Positions 20,804-34,017 are shown, counted from the first letter of the stretch. The stretch is 64,000 nt of DNA from Saccopteryx bilineata (GCF_036850765.1 NC_089492.1:99839022-99903021), one strand, 5' to 3'. Notes: a model not told the origin generated them from the sequence alone. Numbers and translations are program-made.

Positions 20804-21289
20804 GGCGCCATCTTATTGTTCATAAATTAAATGACTTTTGCAAACTCTTTATTAATTGGAGTTTTTTTGCCAGCCCTCCTTTGTTTGGAAAATCTTTAGG
20901 TTTTCCCATCAGCGTAGTCATTTTAGTTACCCAAGTATGTGTAATGGATTCTAAACACCCAATTTGATTTCATTTTTGAAATGAATGTCTTTTTCTTCTT
21001 TAAAGCAAGGCTATTTCTAGCCTTCAAATGACTGGCTTAAAGGCTGGATTTACTTGGAAGGACAATACCTCCAGCTGTGCTATGTCCTGGTTCAGTGGAG
21101 AAATAATTCCCAAGTTTGGAATTCAAGGACCAAAAAAATGTCAAAAAACAATCTGACAGATTGGAATAAATTGCCAACTTGTTACTGGTAAAGATGTTAA
21201 AAATCTACCAACTACTATCTTTCATGTGAGAAAGGCCATTTTCACACCAAAAAATAGTAAATTCATAGTGTCATAATAAGAACTATTGT

Positions 21290-21615
21290 TTTCTTGTTTT
21301 AAAGAGAGAGATACGAAAGGAGAGAGAGAGAAGCATCATCTAGTACTTGATTTACTTCAGTTGTTCATTGATTGCTTCTTATATGTGTCTTGACCAGGGA
21401 GCTCAAGCCAAGTCAGCAACCTCTGGACTTAAGTCAGTTACCTTGGGATCATATTGATGATCTTGCACTCAAGCCAGTGACCTTGTGATCAAGCCCAAGT
21501 CCCGTGCCCAAGTCGATGAGCCCACACACTCAAGTTGGAGACCTTGGGGTTTTGAACTTGGGACCTGAGCCTCCCAAGTCAATGCTCTATCCACTGTGCC
21601 ACCACTGGTCAGGCC
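21290..21615 (-). repeat. Long gcctgac-class SINE
   Basis: The head reads back from 21615 as gcctgaccagtggtggcaca. The middle has repeated caagccagtgacctt-type units and the GA-rich end is at about 21303. Somewhat diverged, with a possible aagaac duplication at the ends. Confidence 0.82.
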
Positions 21616-22495
21616 ATAAAGAACAATTCTTTAAAGAAATTTGGCTTTAAGAAAAAAATTTTATAGTGTCATTTTGCTAGGATTTCTTTTGTGAAAACAA
21701 CACCAAGAACCAGCCTTAGGGGGCTGCAGCTTTGCAGGAGGTAATAAAAGTTTCCTGAGGTTGCTCTGTTTGGATAGCATGACTATACAGAACAGATTTC
21801 CTAGGAAGCAACTGAAGGGACTTTGTCCGAGTGGCTCAGGACAATGAGTAGAGTGTGTGAAGAAGCATAGGGTCCCATTCACAACATTTCCTCTGGTCAT
21901 CTCAGAGGTGTTATTTCAGCAGTTCTTGCTTCTTTGGCAAGTCACAGATTTCAGTGTTATGTGTGCAACTTGAACGGTGATTGCTCAATTAACTGGATTT
22001 CAAAGCTGCCATGCCCCAACCAACCAAGGGAGGGCGCTAACATTGATCCTGCTGCTGAAAGAGGATTTCAGAGCAGTGTCTATGTTGAGCAGGGAGGGAC
22101 AGCGTCATATTTCATAAATCCAGTTGCATTATTCAGGGAAATCTGTCTCCACCCTAGAGGAGGTGCATAGCCCTAAAGGGCAGGCTATAGGTCATTCATC
22201 TTTGATACTCATATAGGTTTTTTATAATTCTTTTCAAAATATCATCATAATCTTAAAAAAAATACATGTTAATCTAAACAGCTTTAACAAAGGCATTATG
22301 GAAAAAAAATGTAGATGATATCATTACCACAAAATTATGCTGAGTTTCACCAGAAGAGCATTTAATTTAGGTTAATTTAACTCTAAGTACTCAGCAAAGA
22401 GAGAGACTGGAAAATAACAATTAAAAGAGAGGGAAGTTTCACCTGGCATTCTAATCACTGAGCATATTTCCAGAAGGGTGGCGGTGCTATCACCT

Positions 22496-22655
22496 GAGAC
22501 CAGTGGTTGTCAAACTTTAGGGTGCTCACCTCCAGAGTTTCTGATGCCAGTGGTCTGGGGCAGGTCCTCCACCCCCCCCCCCAAGATCACATTTCTAACA
22601 AATTCCCAGGTGATGTTGATATTGCTGATGAAGGGACCACACTTTAAGAATCATT
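22496..22655 (+). repeat. MER5A-type hAT MITE
   Basis: Starts cagtggttgtcaaacttta and includes ttctaacaaattcccaggtg and gatgttgatattgct, matching the MER5A pattern. A C-run at about 22571-22582 lies inside. Confidence 0.7.
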
Positions 22656-23419
22656 ACCTCAGACCGTCTGAGATCATCTGTGCTTCTCGCAGTGTAAACA
22701 CCTTGCCATGCTGAACGTGTGTAATTCCAGTGTTTAATGGTACTTATTTGTGAAGAGCATGGCCCCTAATCATGAAACAACCCTTCATCTAGTGCTCAAC
22801 CAAAGAGCTCCTGAACATTCCACAGCTCCTGGTTTTCACTGTTTTGTCACGCATCAAGCTAGCCTGATTGTTTTTGTGCTGACCTGGCCAAAATAAAAGG
22901 GGCAAGAGGGAATAAGTGTACAGGCCCAAAGTGACAGCATTTTCTTGACCTCAGCTGAGATGGCTACAAGAGAAGCAAAAGCTTGGTAATCACAACAAAC
23001 TTGTTCAACTTCTAAGCAGCAATCAGTACCTGTGAAGGAGGAAGTGTACTCTTCAGGATCGAAAAGGCCAACCAAACAGAAGAAAGTGGTTTCACTGCTA
23101 TGGAATAAGTTGCTTAGTGGGCACACTGTGTAAATGGCAATATCCATTGTACCACTATGGAGGTCACCTGATACTAAGGCACAGAAGAAGGGTCTGATCC
23201 TGCACATGCCTTTGCTTTGAATGAATGAATTTCTCTTTCATGTGTTGTAAAGGCTCTGCATTCTCTGATATCACTAGGTCAAGAAAAGTTGCAGCTGGAT
23301 TTGTTCTAAACTTTCTTCTGTCCCACCGCTCTCCCAGAATCTCTCCTCTTCTTAAAAAAAAAGTAAGGAGTGAGAAAATGTAAAGCAGATTCCATTTTTA
23401 ATGCATATTGAGATGGCCA

Positions 23420-23591
23420 CGCCTGACCTATGGTGGCGCAGTGGATAAAGCGTCGACCTGGAAATGCTGAGGTCGCCAGTTCGAAACCCTGGGCTTGCCT
23501 GGTCAAGGCACATATGGGAGTTGATGCTTCCTGCTCCTCCCCCCTTCTCTCTCTCTCTCCTGTCTCTATAATGAATAAATAAAATCTTAAA
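23420..23591 (+). repeat. Short SINE
   Basis: The head is gcctgacctatggtggcgca with B box agttcgaaacc, ggtcaaggcacatatggg and a CT-rich part, ending ataaataaaatctt. A perfect 10-bp duplication gagatggcca lies at 23410-23419 and 23592-23601. Confidence 0.92.
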
Positions 23592-24767
23592 GAGATGGCC
23601 AGATTTTTCTATTTCAAAGCACTGTAGGTCTGTCCAGAGATCTGTAATCAGATCCAACAAAAATTCTTATCTGAGACAGCTGATAAACTGGTTCTAAAAT
23701 AATCACCGATGATAATGCTTTGTATGCTTTGTAAATGTTAATGTCCTGTTACACAATTGCACTGTAAAATAAATTATATTTGGAGAGAAAAGGAAACCAT
23801 AGAAACTACAACAACAACAAAAAATCAACCGATTTAATAAATCTTGGCTTCTCCTTATCAAAGGGAAATTCCATTCTTCCATTGAATCCTCAGCCCCTCC
23901 CAGTAAACTGTAATCCTCACCCGCAGGGCCCCTCCTGTTACAAACATATAGAATGACCTGGTGGAAGGAACTGGATTCTAACTTTGTCTTGAGAAGCACC
24001 CTGAACTGGTACTAGTTGTTCATTTCTTGCCTACTTCTGTTTCTAGGTCTCTTAATCCCTTCCTATCCTGCTTACACAGGTGTGACCCCCAACACATACA
24101 CCTTTGAAAACATTCCCTTCTTTCCTTGCCCCCTGCATATTCTCAAAGGCATGTCTTTTTAAGCATAAAAGTCCCGATCTCCTGAGGAAGGAGGATTGCT
24201 TCTGAAAATATAATTTGAAGACTATCTTGTCAACCCATGAAATAAAAACACAATCCCTTCCGAGAGTCACCAGGCACTGTGTGGTTCCAACAGCTTTTAT
24301 TCCGTTTCCACCCACCATGCCATCCTCCCTCTGCCAACATGTGGAGGGAGTCAGGAAAGACTTGCAGACAAACCACATGACAACCCAAAGACATGAACAT
24401 AAAATTACTTCTGAGTGCACACTGCTTCTGGTTATCAGTGAATTGCTCCTTAGGATAAGATGGGAAATTGAAAATTTTCCTATCACTACACCTTGGACAT
24501 CCCTATTTAATTTACCTTTTCCCCACAAAGGACCAGGGGCTTCTCTTCCACCCACAGGCACTGAGATACAGTGTGAAACCAACTTGAGAGGAGGTAATGG
24601 CTCAGGAGATTTCTTTAAAGAGGGGGCTTACCTCCATCATCTCACCTGTAGTATGAGAGAGGCTGGGACTAACTATCTCTGTCCCTTGCCAGTGCTACAG
24701 TTTACAGTTCTGGGAGAAACACTCTAATATATATATCTTATATATATCTTCCCCTCCCACATACACA

Positions 24768-26379
24768 TTATTTGACAAGCTGACCTTAAAATTTGTACGA
24801 AAACACAAAGGACCAGTCATAGTCTTAAAAAGAACAACATAGTTGTAGGGCTTACATGTCCTGATTTCAAAAGTACTACAAACCCATGATAACTAAGACA
24901 GTGTGGTCCTGGCATAAGAAAAAGATATATAGATCAGTGGAATGGAATTGAGAGTTTAGAATTACATCCATGTATTTATGGTCAATTGATTTTTTTGACT
25001 GGGGTGCCAAGTCAATTCAACTGGGGAAGGGTAAGTCTATTCAACAAATAGTGCTGGGACAAATGGACAGCTATATGCAAAAGGATGAGAGGCTGGATTC
25101 TGTACCTCACACCAATACAAAAATTAACTCAAAATGAATCAAAACCTAAATGTTAAGAGATAAAATTATAAAACTTAGGAAGAACACATGGGTTCACATT
25201 TTTGTGACCTTGAATTAAGTAGGCATTGATTTCTGATAATATCAAAAGTATAGGCAGCAAAAGAAAAAACAGATAAATTGGACTTCATCCAAATTCCAAA
25301 ATTTTTACATCAAAGGACATTATCAAGAATGCAAAAAAGAGCCTGACCAAGCAGTGACGCAATGGGTAGAGCGTCAGCCTGGGATGCTGAGGACCCAGGT
25401 TTGAAACCCCGAGGTCTCCACTTGAAAGTGGGCTCATCAACTTTAGCACAGGGTCTCTGACTTTAGTGTGGGGTCAGAGCTATCACCCCATGGTCGCTGT
25501 CTTGAACAAAGGGTCACTGGCTTGGCTAGAGCCCCCTGGTCAAGTTACAAATGAGAAAGCAATCAGTGAACAACTAAGGTGCCGCAACAAAGAATTGATT
25601 CTTCTCATCTCTTTCTCTTCCTCTTTCTCTCTTTCTTTCTCTCTCTCGTGCACTAAAAAACGAAAGTAAAAAGACAACCTACAGAATGGAAGAAAATGTT
25701 CATAAATTGTATATCTGATACGGGATTAACATCTAGAATATATAATGAACTCTGACAGCTCAAGAATTAAGACAACCCAAATAAAATGGGCAAAGGCTCT
25801 CAATAGACATTTCTCTAAAGAAGATATACAAATGACCAGTTAGCACTAGAAAAGATACTCAACATCATTAGCTATCAGGAAAATGCAAATCAAAACCACA
25901 GTGAAATAAATACACTTCACACCCACTAAAACGACTGTAATAAAAAAGATGGATAATAATAAGTGCTGTTGAGGATGTGAAGAAATTGGAAACCTCATAC
26001 GTTGCTGGTGGGAATAAAAAATGATGCAGTCCCTTTGGAAACATTTTGACAACTCCTCAAAAAGGTAAACCTAGAGATGGCATATGGCCCAGCAATTCTA
26101 CTCCTAAATACCAAAAGAAGTGAAAACATATAACCACACATAAACTTGCACATCAGTCTTCATAGCAGCATTATTCACAATAGCCAAAAAGTGAAAACAA
26201 CCCAAATGTCTATTAGCTGATGAATGAATAAACAAAATGTGGCATATCTATACAATGGAATATTATTCAGTCACAAGAAAGAATAGACTGTTGATTCATT
26301 CTACAACATGGATGAACCTTTAAAACATTGTCATAAATGAAAGAATCCAGACACAAAAGTGATTCCACTTATATTAAAT
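24768..26379 (+). repeat. L1 ORF2 3' remnant
   Basis: A sense-strand L1 fragment. Recognisable order: gacaagctgaccttaaaatt, tggaattgagag, caaatagtgctgggacaa, acctcacaccaatacaaaaa, gacaacctacagaatgg, acatttctctaaagaagata, ttgctggtgggaat, tacaatggaatattattca. All frames are broken, so it is a dead fragment. It is interrupted by a SINE (25347-25668), and a hAT element abuts its end at 26388. Confidence 0.9.
25347..25668 (+). repeat. Long gcctgac-class SINE nested in L1
   Basis: The head is agcctgaccaagcagtgacg with B-box-like ggtttgaaacc, ending in CT-rich sequence and a short A-rich tail. L1 text continues on both sides (atcaagaatgcaaaaaag, then aaagacaacctacag). Confidence 0.9.
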
Positions 26380-26387
26380 GTCTAGAA

Positions 26388-26738
26388 CGGGGTAGTCAAC
26401 CTTTTTATACCTACCACCCACTTTTGTATCTCTGTTAGTAGTAAAATTTTCTAACTGCCCACCGGTTCCACAGTAATGGTGATTTATAAAGTAGGGAAGT
26501 AACTTTACTTTATAAAATTTATAAAGCAGAGTTACAGCAAGTTAAAGCATATAATAATAATTCCTTACCAAGTACTTTATGTCGGATTTTTGCTAAGTTT
26601 GGCAGAATAAATCTTTATAAAACAACTTACTATAGTTAAATCTATCTTTTTATTTATACTTTGGTTGCTCCGCTACCGCTCACCATGAAAGCTGTAACAC
26701 CTACTAGTGGGCGGTAGGGACCAGGTTGACTACCACTG
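26388..26738. mobile_element. hAT-type non-autonomous transposon, 351 bp
   Basis: The ends cggggtagtcaaccttttta and ggttgactaccactg are inverted repeats. A perfect 8-bp duplication gtctagaa lies at 26380-26387 and 26739-26746. It sits in the 3' part of the L1 remnant and shares its right half with the fold-back element at 1127-1360. No transposase frame. Confidence 0.9.
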
Positions 26739-27034
26739 GTCTAGAATAAGTTTTCAAAAATAATTTGCTGAACTAATTTAATTGACATGGGCTACTAGTA
26801 TCAGATTATTTGTGATGAGTGGGGCTGGAACGGGGCAAGGCAGGAACACATAGCAAACCTTGAAATCACAGGTGTTCTGAGACCCCAACTGCTTTACTCC
26901 TGGGGTGTAAATGAGGGTGAGGGGGTTTTGTGACATTGTTTTGTTACAGATCCAGACAGTCATTCAGCCCAACTCATACTATTATGAGGACCTTAATTTT
27001 GGTCACAGAAGTGGGAAGTGAACCCGAGTCAGAA

Positions 27035-27180
27035 AAAATTGACTATTTCACTAACCTGCTGTGTGACTTTGGGCAAGTCACATAATTGCTCCAGTTTCCA
27101 CTCTACAAACTGATTAAATGGTCTCTAAACTTCTAAGGATTATGGGTTAATGTACTCAGCACAAGGCTTAGAATTAATGA
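27035..27180 (+). repeat. MIR
   Basis: Contains ctgctgtgtgactttgggca and a following cagtttcc-type segment typical of MIR. Confidence 0.7.
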
Positions 27181-28044
27181 GGGATAAACAGCACATGAAC
27201 CTAGCTAATGACACACCCTATATTTTCTGACTTCCAAAAGGCAGCTAGGAATCATCTGCTTACTTTTGGAGCTCACTGTTCCCTGGGAAAGACACTTTTG
27301 ACAAAAGCAACAGTTCAGAAGATAGTCCCAGTGTTTTAGAGAAAAGCAACTAATTTATTGACAACAAAGCCTGTTTTTTTATTTCTTGAAATTTCATAGC
27401 TGCAGACCCAGAGATATAAAGTCCCCAGAAGACTCTAAAAATATGTTCTCAATTCCCTTTTATCTCCCACCCAGAGCTGAGAGAATAGCACCAACTGTGT
27501 CATATTAAACACATCTGTATCCAACACTGATAAAAGTGCATAACAGAGCAAACAGATAAGAATTGTTTTCAATTTGTTCAGATGGGATTGGTTAAATTTA
27601 ACCTAATTAGACCAAATAATCAAAGCAGGTGTTTGTAAGTTGCCAATGTTTTCATTCTCTGTAATTGTTTGGCTATATTTCCTAGGAACTTAGGTAAAGG
27701 AAGTTAATATACCATAAAAATCATTGACCTTATAGTTATTCATGTCACACATATATTATTCATGTTCTAGGCAGTACAAATACAAGGCATTGTTGAATAC
27801 TTCTCACAGATTTTACCACTTAACCATCATCAACATCTAAGCTGGCCTTTGGGAGGGCTTACATTACCTAACTTCCATTATATAAATACAAGCAGTAATA
27901 AATGAGAGTCTGTCTTCCAATCTTACACGATTTACAAAGCACACTGTCTTGGCACTTAGACTATTTAGGAATTCTGACTTCACGCTCACAAGCTGGTCAC
28001 TTTTAAGGTGTTTAGAAGAAAAATAATAACAATAATAAAGTTAC

Positions 28045-28386
28045 ATTCCAGTTAAAACAAAATGTTTATTGCACTTGGCAGAATGATGAGATCCGAACGA
28101 TAAATCCCAACTAACAAAGAAACCACAAAATGCACAGCAGCAGGCTGGTGTGGGTAAGTGTTTCGTGCAATGGCCGGAGGTCCACTTTCAAAACGGAAAA
28201 GGGCAGGTGTCCGCGCAGGCGCAGTCAGGCTCGCCCTTTCTAGTCACCGTTCCCGTCCTGGGTGCGCCTCGGGTTACTCCGCACACCTCCCGGATGGGGG
28301 ACGGAAACGCAGGCATGAAAGTCATCGAAAAAGCATGTATCCCGGAAGCTCTTGTAAAGGGGATCCCTCTCTGAGGCCTGGAGGTT
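28045..28386 (-). other. Candidate alternative terminal exon in a CpG-dense patch
   Basis: On the minus strand a good acceptor (pyrimidine tract ending cccctcctgcag) precedes 28386. If spliced after THADA exon 2, the carried-over G gives EPPGLREGSPLQELPGYMLF, then R and a stop at 28322. An AATAAA lies at 28065-28070. About 28160-28340 is rich in CpG and contains a gcgcaggcgcag motif like an NRF1 site, outside any SINE. It could equally be a small CpG island, promoter or enhancer. No transcript evidence. Confidence 0.25.
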
Positions 28387-28539
28387 CTGCAGGAGGGGAA
28401 GAAGCCTGAAAAGCTGAGTCAACAGAGAGAGTTCCAGGGCACCCCTCCCGGAGGAGTGCGCGGTTTTCCTGACTCCCTTGCTGGCGCTGAGGGGCCACAG
28501 TGTGGGCCCCCGAGAGCTCAGGCTCTGCTGTCTTACTAC

Positions 28540-28700
28540 GCATGTTCTCTCTGTGCCTCAGTTTCCTCCTGTCTGAAATGAAGGGCCACTATACCTCCTT
28601 CGTGAATGCATGTAAAATGCTTGGTATGGTGCTTGGCATAGAGTTAAGTGCTCAATAAATGTTTGCCCTTATCATGATGATCTCCATAAGGAAGATGATA
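28540..28700. repeat. MIR-like fragment
   Basis: The text gtgcctcagtttcctcctg and agtgctcaataaatgtttg is the usual MIR 3' region. Confidence 0.75.
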
Positions 28701-30589
28701 TTGAAAATGTTTCCTGAAAATGAGTGTGAGGGGCATTCACTAGACATTTCCAGGAAACAGCCTTTTGAAGTGAAATAGTATGGACAAATCCTTCTCCACC
28801 TAAAATATGTCTAGGATTTTCTGTCTTTCCTTTAGTTCTTTGGGATTCACTAATCCTCTTTAAGATCTGTATTTCAATACACGATACATATATAGTTATA
28901 TCAGAGAACCAGATTGTCTAAAATTAGTAAAATACAGACTAGAAAAAAAAATTCCTCATAAACTCACCAAGAGAACTTAATCACTGAAAATCAAAAAGTG
29001 CAAATAGGTAAGAGGTTTGTTTAAATACTTGGTATAAGAAAATGTTCAATTCAATAGACGTGAAAACACAAATTTAAGGGGTGTGGGCATAAAAGAGAAA
29101 GTCCATCTCTCAGAATGAGAGGGTAAATATTTAGTCAAGACTCAGAATTTTGGTAAACAGACATTTCAATGGAAAATTTCCAACCCGAAAGCAAATAATT
29201 TAAGATGGGTTTCAAATGAGAACGAAAGCTCTGCTTCCACGTCCTGCCCAGGCCTGTAAGGGCCTGAGTCCTTGTACCAGTTGAGCTTTTTCTTCCCCCT
29301 CCCCCCAGCTCCACCTGGAGACTATAATTTTCCTTCCAGCAGGAAACTGATATATACTAATGATGACAGCTGGATTCAGAGGAGGAAAAGAATACAGGGG
29401 ACAGAGAGTCCTTGTGGGTTTAAATCACTTTACAACTCAAAACAAAACCCCCAGATTTGGAATTTTTAAAACCTAGTTAATGGCTGAGAAAACCTCAAAC
29501 AATTGGGAAGTACTAAGATAAAAGTATGAATGACACACAACGCATCATTATCTTAAGCTTTTCTAATCATCTTCTCTGCCTTCCCCCCTCACTGGTTGTT
29601 CATTGTTTCTGCCCCCAGCCCTTCAGTGCAGTTCTAAGATATGTTACAGGTAGGAAGAGCCTTCCAAGGTCACTTACAAACTAGTATTTGAGAGGAGATG
29701 GGCAAATCTTCCTCCATCCAAAAAAAACTTCCCTGAAATTTGGTATTAGTTCATTTCTTGGAATAATTAATCTCTTTCATATTTAGATACAAAGAACATT
29801 TACTGTTGAAATATATATACTATATATAAAACATATATGAATAAAACAAAATTATATTGTATAAAATTAGTAAAATGGAAAATAAAAGGACGATACCACC
29901 CTGCCCTATAATCATGCCATTGTAAAACAACTACTACTTTTAGCATTGTGTTGCCTGTAACTTTAGTCTGGTCCTCCACTTCTCACCTCCCATCCCCCAT
30001 ACCCTCAATACTGATTATCACAGTGTCTATACATATCTCCTGGACATTCTGTGAGTGACTTTTCAGTTACATTCTTTTTTCAGGGCCAACAGGAACTTAG
30101 CTTCAGAAGGGTCCTAAGAATCCTGTGAGGATGCAGGTATAGAAGGAAAGGTCAATTCTTCTATGAAGCCTTTTCTATCCTCCCCAGTAGAAATGACCAT
30201 TCATTCTTTAATGCCTCAAATGTATTCCAAACACATTTCCTTTCTGTAATTTCTTATGGCACCTGCTTATAAAGCCAAGACATATTCATGTGTATCTCCA
30301 GGTAGCTGCTCAATGGGTCTGATTCTAGCTATCATGTCTGATGAATGAAAAGCATAAATGAACAACAACTATAAATGACTCTTTTCTGCATCAGTCAGAG
30401 AGATAGAAGCATCCCAAATCAAGTGGATTCCTGATACTCTATGCCAGTGCTTCAGTGTTTTCCTAAGATGGCAGGCATTTCTTATTTCCTGAAGACATTT
30501 AATAGGAGGAAAACTGTGGCTGTGAGAGGGAGAGCATAATTCTGCCAGGCTGCAGGATATTGGATTAGATGCATGGTTTCCAGTTAATG

Positions 30590-30810
30590 ATAATGATGAT
30601 AAGAATATTAATTGTAGCTTAGTATTAACTGAGCACTTATTTTGGTGATGCAAAGCACACTCTTTCTGTAGGGCTTTACATGTATTAGTTAACAACCACT
30701 CTAAGATAAAAATCCTATTATTATCCCCACTTACAATTGGGAGAAAGTACCTCAAAAAAGTTATACAACTTGCTAAAGGTCACAAAACTAGGGAACGGCA
30801 GACCTGGGAA
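30590..30810. repeat. MIR
   Basis: Contains actgagcacttattttg, ctttacatgtattagtt, attatccccacttacaattg and aacttgctaaaggtcacaaa, which is a near-complete MIR. Confidence 0.8.
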
Positions 30811-30871
30811 GGAAATACAGGGATTTCGCTTCAGAGCCTCTGTGGTTTATACTCCCTACTTTGAGTTTTTT

Positions 30872-31238
30872 TTGTGTGTGTGTATTTCTGAAGCTGGAAA
30901 TGGGGAGAGACAGTCAGACAGACTCCCGCATGCGCCCGACCGGGATCCACCCAGCACGCCCACCAGGGGCGAAGCTCTGCCCACCAAGGGGCGTCGCTCT
31001 GCCGCAACCAGAGCCACTCTAGCGCCTGGGGCAGGGGCCAAGGAGCCATCCCCAGCGCCAGGGCCATCTTTGCTCCAATGGAGCCTTGGCTGCGGGAGGG
31101 GAAGAGAGAGACAGAGAGGAAGGAGGGAGGGGGTGGAGAAGCAAATGGGCGCTTCTCCTATGTGCCCTGGCTGAGAATCGAACCCGGGTCCCCCGCACGC
31201 CAGGCCGACGCTCTACCGCTGAGCCAACAGGCCAGGGC
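30872..31238 (-). repeat. Full-length Rhin-1-type SINE
   Basis: The head at 31238 reads back gccctggcctgttggctcag with B box ggttcgattct. The tail is a short GT/A mix at about 30872-30890. It is flanked by an 18-bp perfect duplication ccctactttgagtttttt (30854-30871 and 31239-31256), the longest seen in the window. Confidence 0.93.
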
Positions 31239-31959
31239 CCCTACTTTGAGTTTTTTGAGCCATTACTGTCAGTAGATATACACAGACTTACATACATATA
31301 CCCGTTTTAGAAACATCTGATTTGAATTCAGAAAATAAATTTCAATTTGATTGATACATGAATTTAATAAGACTTGTATCTTGATGATAACTGTTACCAT
31401 TCTAAAAACTAAGGAAAACACTGCATTCCAGTTAATAAGTCAGTTAATAAAAAAACATTTAACGAGGGCCTGCTAAGCGCTTGCTAGGGAACAAAGACTA
31501 AGGCATGGTCTATTCTTTCAAGATACTTGCAAGGTAAAAATGTAATACCTTGACATTATTTTGAAATCTACATAGCTAAGTAAGTGATCACCTTGGTTGA
31601 TGATATACTTAGCTTTTGCTCAAAAGGCCTTGGAAACAACTTATGAAACACACAAGAGTAGTTTTCATTATTTTAAGCTTACAAGGCTTTTATCCTAAAC
31701 CTTACTATCCTTCTTAACCACCATTGTATTTGACATCTGGTTAGTTCTCAAAGTCTAATTCATCCTTAAAGGAGGACAATTTGCTACTACTGCTTGTGTG
31801 GCTGTATTATGTGAATACATGCGTTCACAGAGATAGACACAGATACATATATGTGCACATATATCCTGTGGCTTATGAGGACAATTTCTAAAGGACTAGA
31901 CAAAATCAGTACTTGTCCAAAAGGAATCTGATATGAGTGATATATGTAATTTTTAATTT

Positions 31960-32222
31960 CTAGTAGTCACATTTTTATAAGCAAAAAGAAACAACTGAAA
32001 TTAATACATATTTTCTTTAATCTAATATATCAAAAATATCACTGGCATATAACCAGTATAAAAAATCAATGAGAAACTTTGCATTATTATTTTTTCATAC
32101 TTAGTCTTTGAAATTCCGTGTGTATTTTGTTCTTAAAGAATATCCCAATTTGGATCGGCCACATGTCAAGTGCTCAAGAGCCACGTGTGGCTCACGACTG
32201 CCATATTACACAGTGCAGGATA
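31960..32222. repeat. Old DNA-transposon MITE (MER type)
   Basis: The text agtagtcacattttta, gtctttgaaattccgtgtg, acatgtcaagtgctcaagag and ccacgtgtggct follows a common mammalian class II MER element. The exact family is not certain. Confidence 0.5.
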
Positions 32223-34017
32223 TATATTTAGAGCTATGGCTGCTAAACTGGGTTAAGAGTAAAAGTGTCCCACCCACCTCATATCTTACTCTCAAAGTCA
32301 TGACATTAAAAGGAATAATATACATCAATGCAAGTGAAATACTGTTGAGTAATCAATGACAGCTTATGATCACATTTAATTGTGATATAAACTCTAAATA
32401 ATGTATGAGTTTGGAGGAAATGATGATTCAAAATGGCCAAAGTCATCTTCATGGAGGAGCTGAAATTCAAGCAGTTGCAGAAGAGAGAGGGTATTTTACA
32501 ACATTCAAGGGCTAACCCTTCCAGACAAAGAATAATGTGAAGAAAAACTTAGTTCAAATAAACTAATGATTACAGTCAACCACACTATTCTGATAGGATC
32601 CCTCTAACTGGACGTGTGAATAGTAAGCAACTCTTTCATGGCCAAGGCCCTTTAGACACTAAGCAGAGAAGTATTATAAAGCTATATAGAATTTGGAATT
32701 GAAATACAAAAATGACAGAAACCCCAAACAACTTATATCTCGTAACATCTAATTTATAATCAATCTCTGGACCTCAGCTCAACTGTAAAATAAAGTGAAT
32801 ACAACCCTGAGGTCTCTTATAGCGAGGGTGACCTATAATTTATTGTGCAAACCTGGACACTTTCAAAAGTAAAAGGGGGCAGTATAAATAATTATGCTGG
32901 GCCAAGAGGCACAAACTAGGACTGTTTTACAGCTATAAAACTATATGATCCTATTCTACCAAACGGATACGACGGCTACCCCTATGCAGGGATGTGGAGC
33001 TGATGAAAGTCCAGGCGTGTTCTCATTACCTCTGCATGGCCACAGGGGCTTTGTGGGCTAATATGCATTGATCCGGGTGAGGCGGTTTCGCACTTCCCCC
33101 TCAAAGCATTTTAAATTGGTTTGAATTTGGGAACAGGGTTCCATCTGGACAGAGCTGAACTCTGACAGCCTGAATATATTTACTGAAGACAACAAATCAT
33201 TGACAGACTAAATTTAACAGAGGAAAGGCCTGGCCTGCTTGTACTCAGAATCTGACTTTGTAATTGTAGCCTCCTTTAGACAGGCCTAATCAATTAGAAG
33301 AGGCTGATTTTAACCAGTTGCAGGCTCATTACCCTGCATTCCAGTTTGTGTTGACGAAAATCAGTTTCAGTCTGTGGCCTGGAACTCATGTACAGCACTT
33401 CCTGCGGCCTCTTATATAAACACATCAAAACATTTTTTTTTAAATTTGGAGTTGCCCTTCTCCCTTTTAAGAAAACCACTTTGTGAATCATGATTAAAAT
33501 AGAACAACTGTATGTGGATCTGGGGCCCATACGAGGAAACATATATGACCACAGAACATGTATAAAGTCAGAGCTTGGGTAGCGAGGGGTGGATCTGAGA
33601 TTGTCTCAAATATCTAGGCTCCAGCATTAAACGAGTCTGGCTCAGTTATCTCCATTGAACAAAACAGAAAGAACTCCCAGTTATTGGAAATGATGACCTT
33701 TCAGAGAAAATGCCCAAAATAAGAAAGATTCAAGGTCTTAGAAACACAGAGGGTATCTGAATAGAGTCCACACTCTTCCCGGAAAGACTGAATAGAAAAT
33801 AAACAGCAAACTTCCAAACTTCCAACTAACCAAGGACACGTTTCCTTGAGAAGCTTTTATGAGGAAATCATATGACCCTATGTTTAATTTTGATGTGTGG
33901 TTTAGTCTTAACAAAAGTGGAAGGTGGGGGAGTGTGTGGCAGAATCACTCAAAACACCCCACCTACATTTCAAAGACCTGAAACCATTCCAAAATATGAT
34001 ATAACTATGAATCATAC

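Larger units (their letters stand above)
15017..34017 (-). other. THADA: 19-kb THADA intron between exons 2 and 3
   Basis: A 19,001-bp intron with a GTATGATT donor and TTTTTAG acceptor. It holds the listed SINEs, LTR-like pair, MER5-type and MIR fragments, L1 remnant and CpG-dense patch. About 15400-15975 and 16340-17280 read like old degraded mammalian repeats I cannot assign. About 20810-21285, 21650-22490, 22700-23400, 23610-24720, 28700-30580 and 32230-34010 show no repeat or exon that I can support. Confidence 0.85.

Noticed and set aside
24052..24727. Overlapping 170-176 aa open frames on both strands, the longest outside exons
   Set aside because: They overlap head-on, resemble no family I know, have no codon-use or splice support, and a 170-codon frame is expected by chance in 64 kb of this composition.
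24768..26379. Possible coding L1 ORF2
   Set aside because: It reads as ORF2 3' sequence but is cut by stops, a SINE and a hAT element, and lacks the 5' two-thirds.
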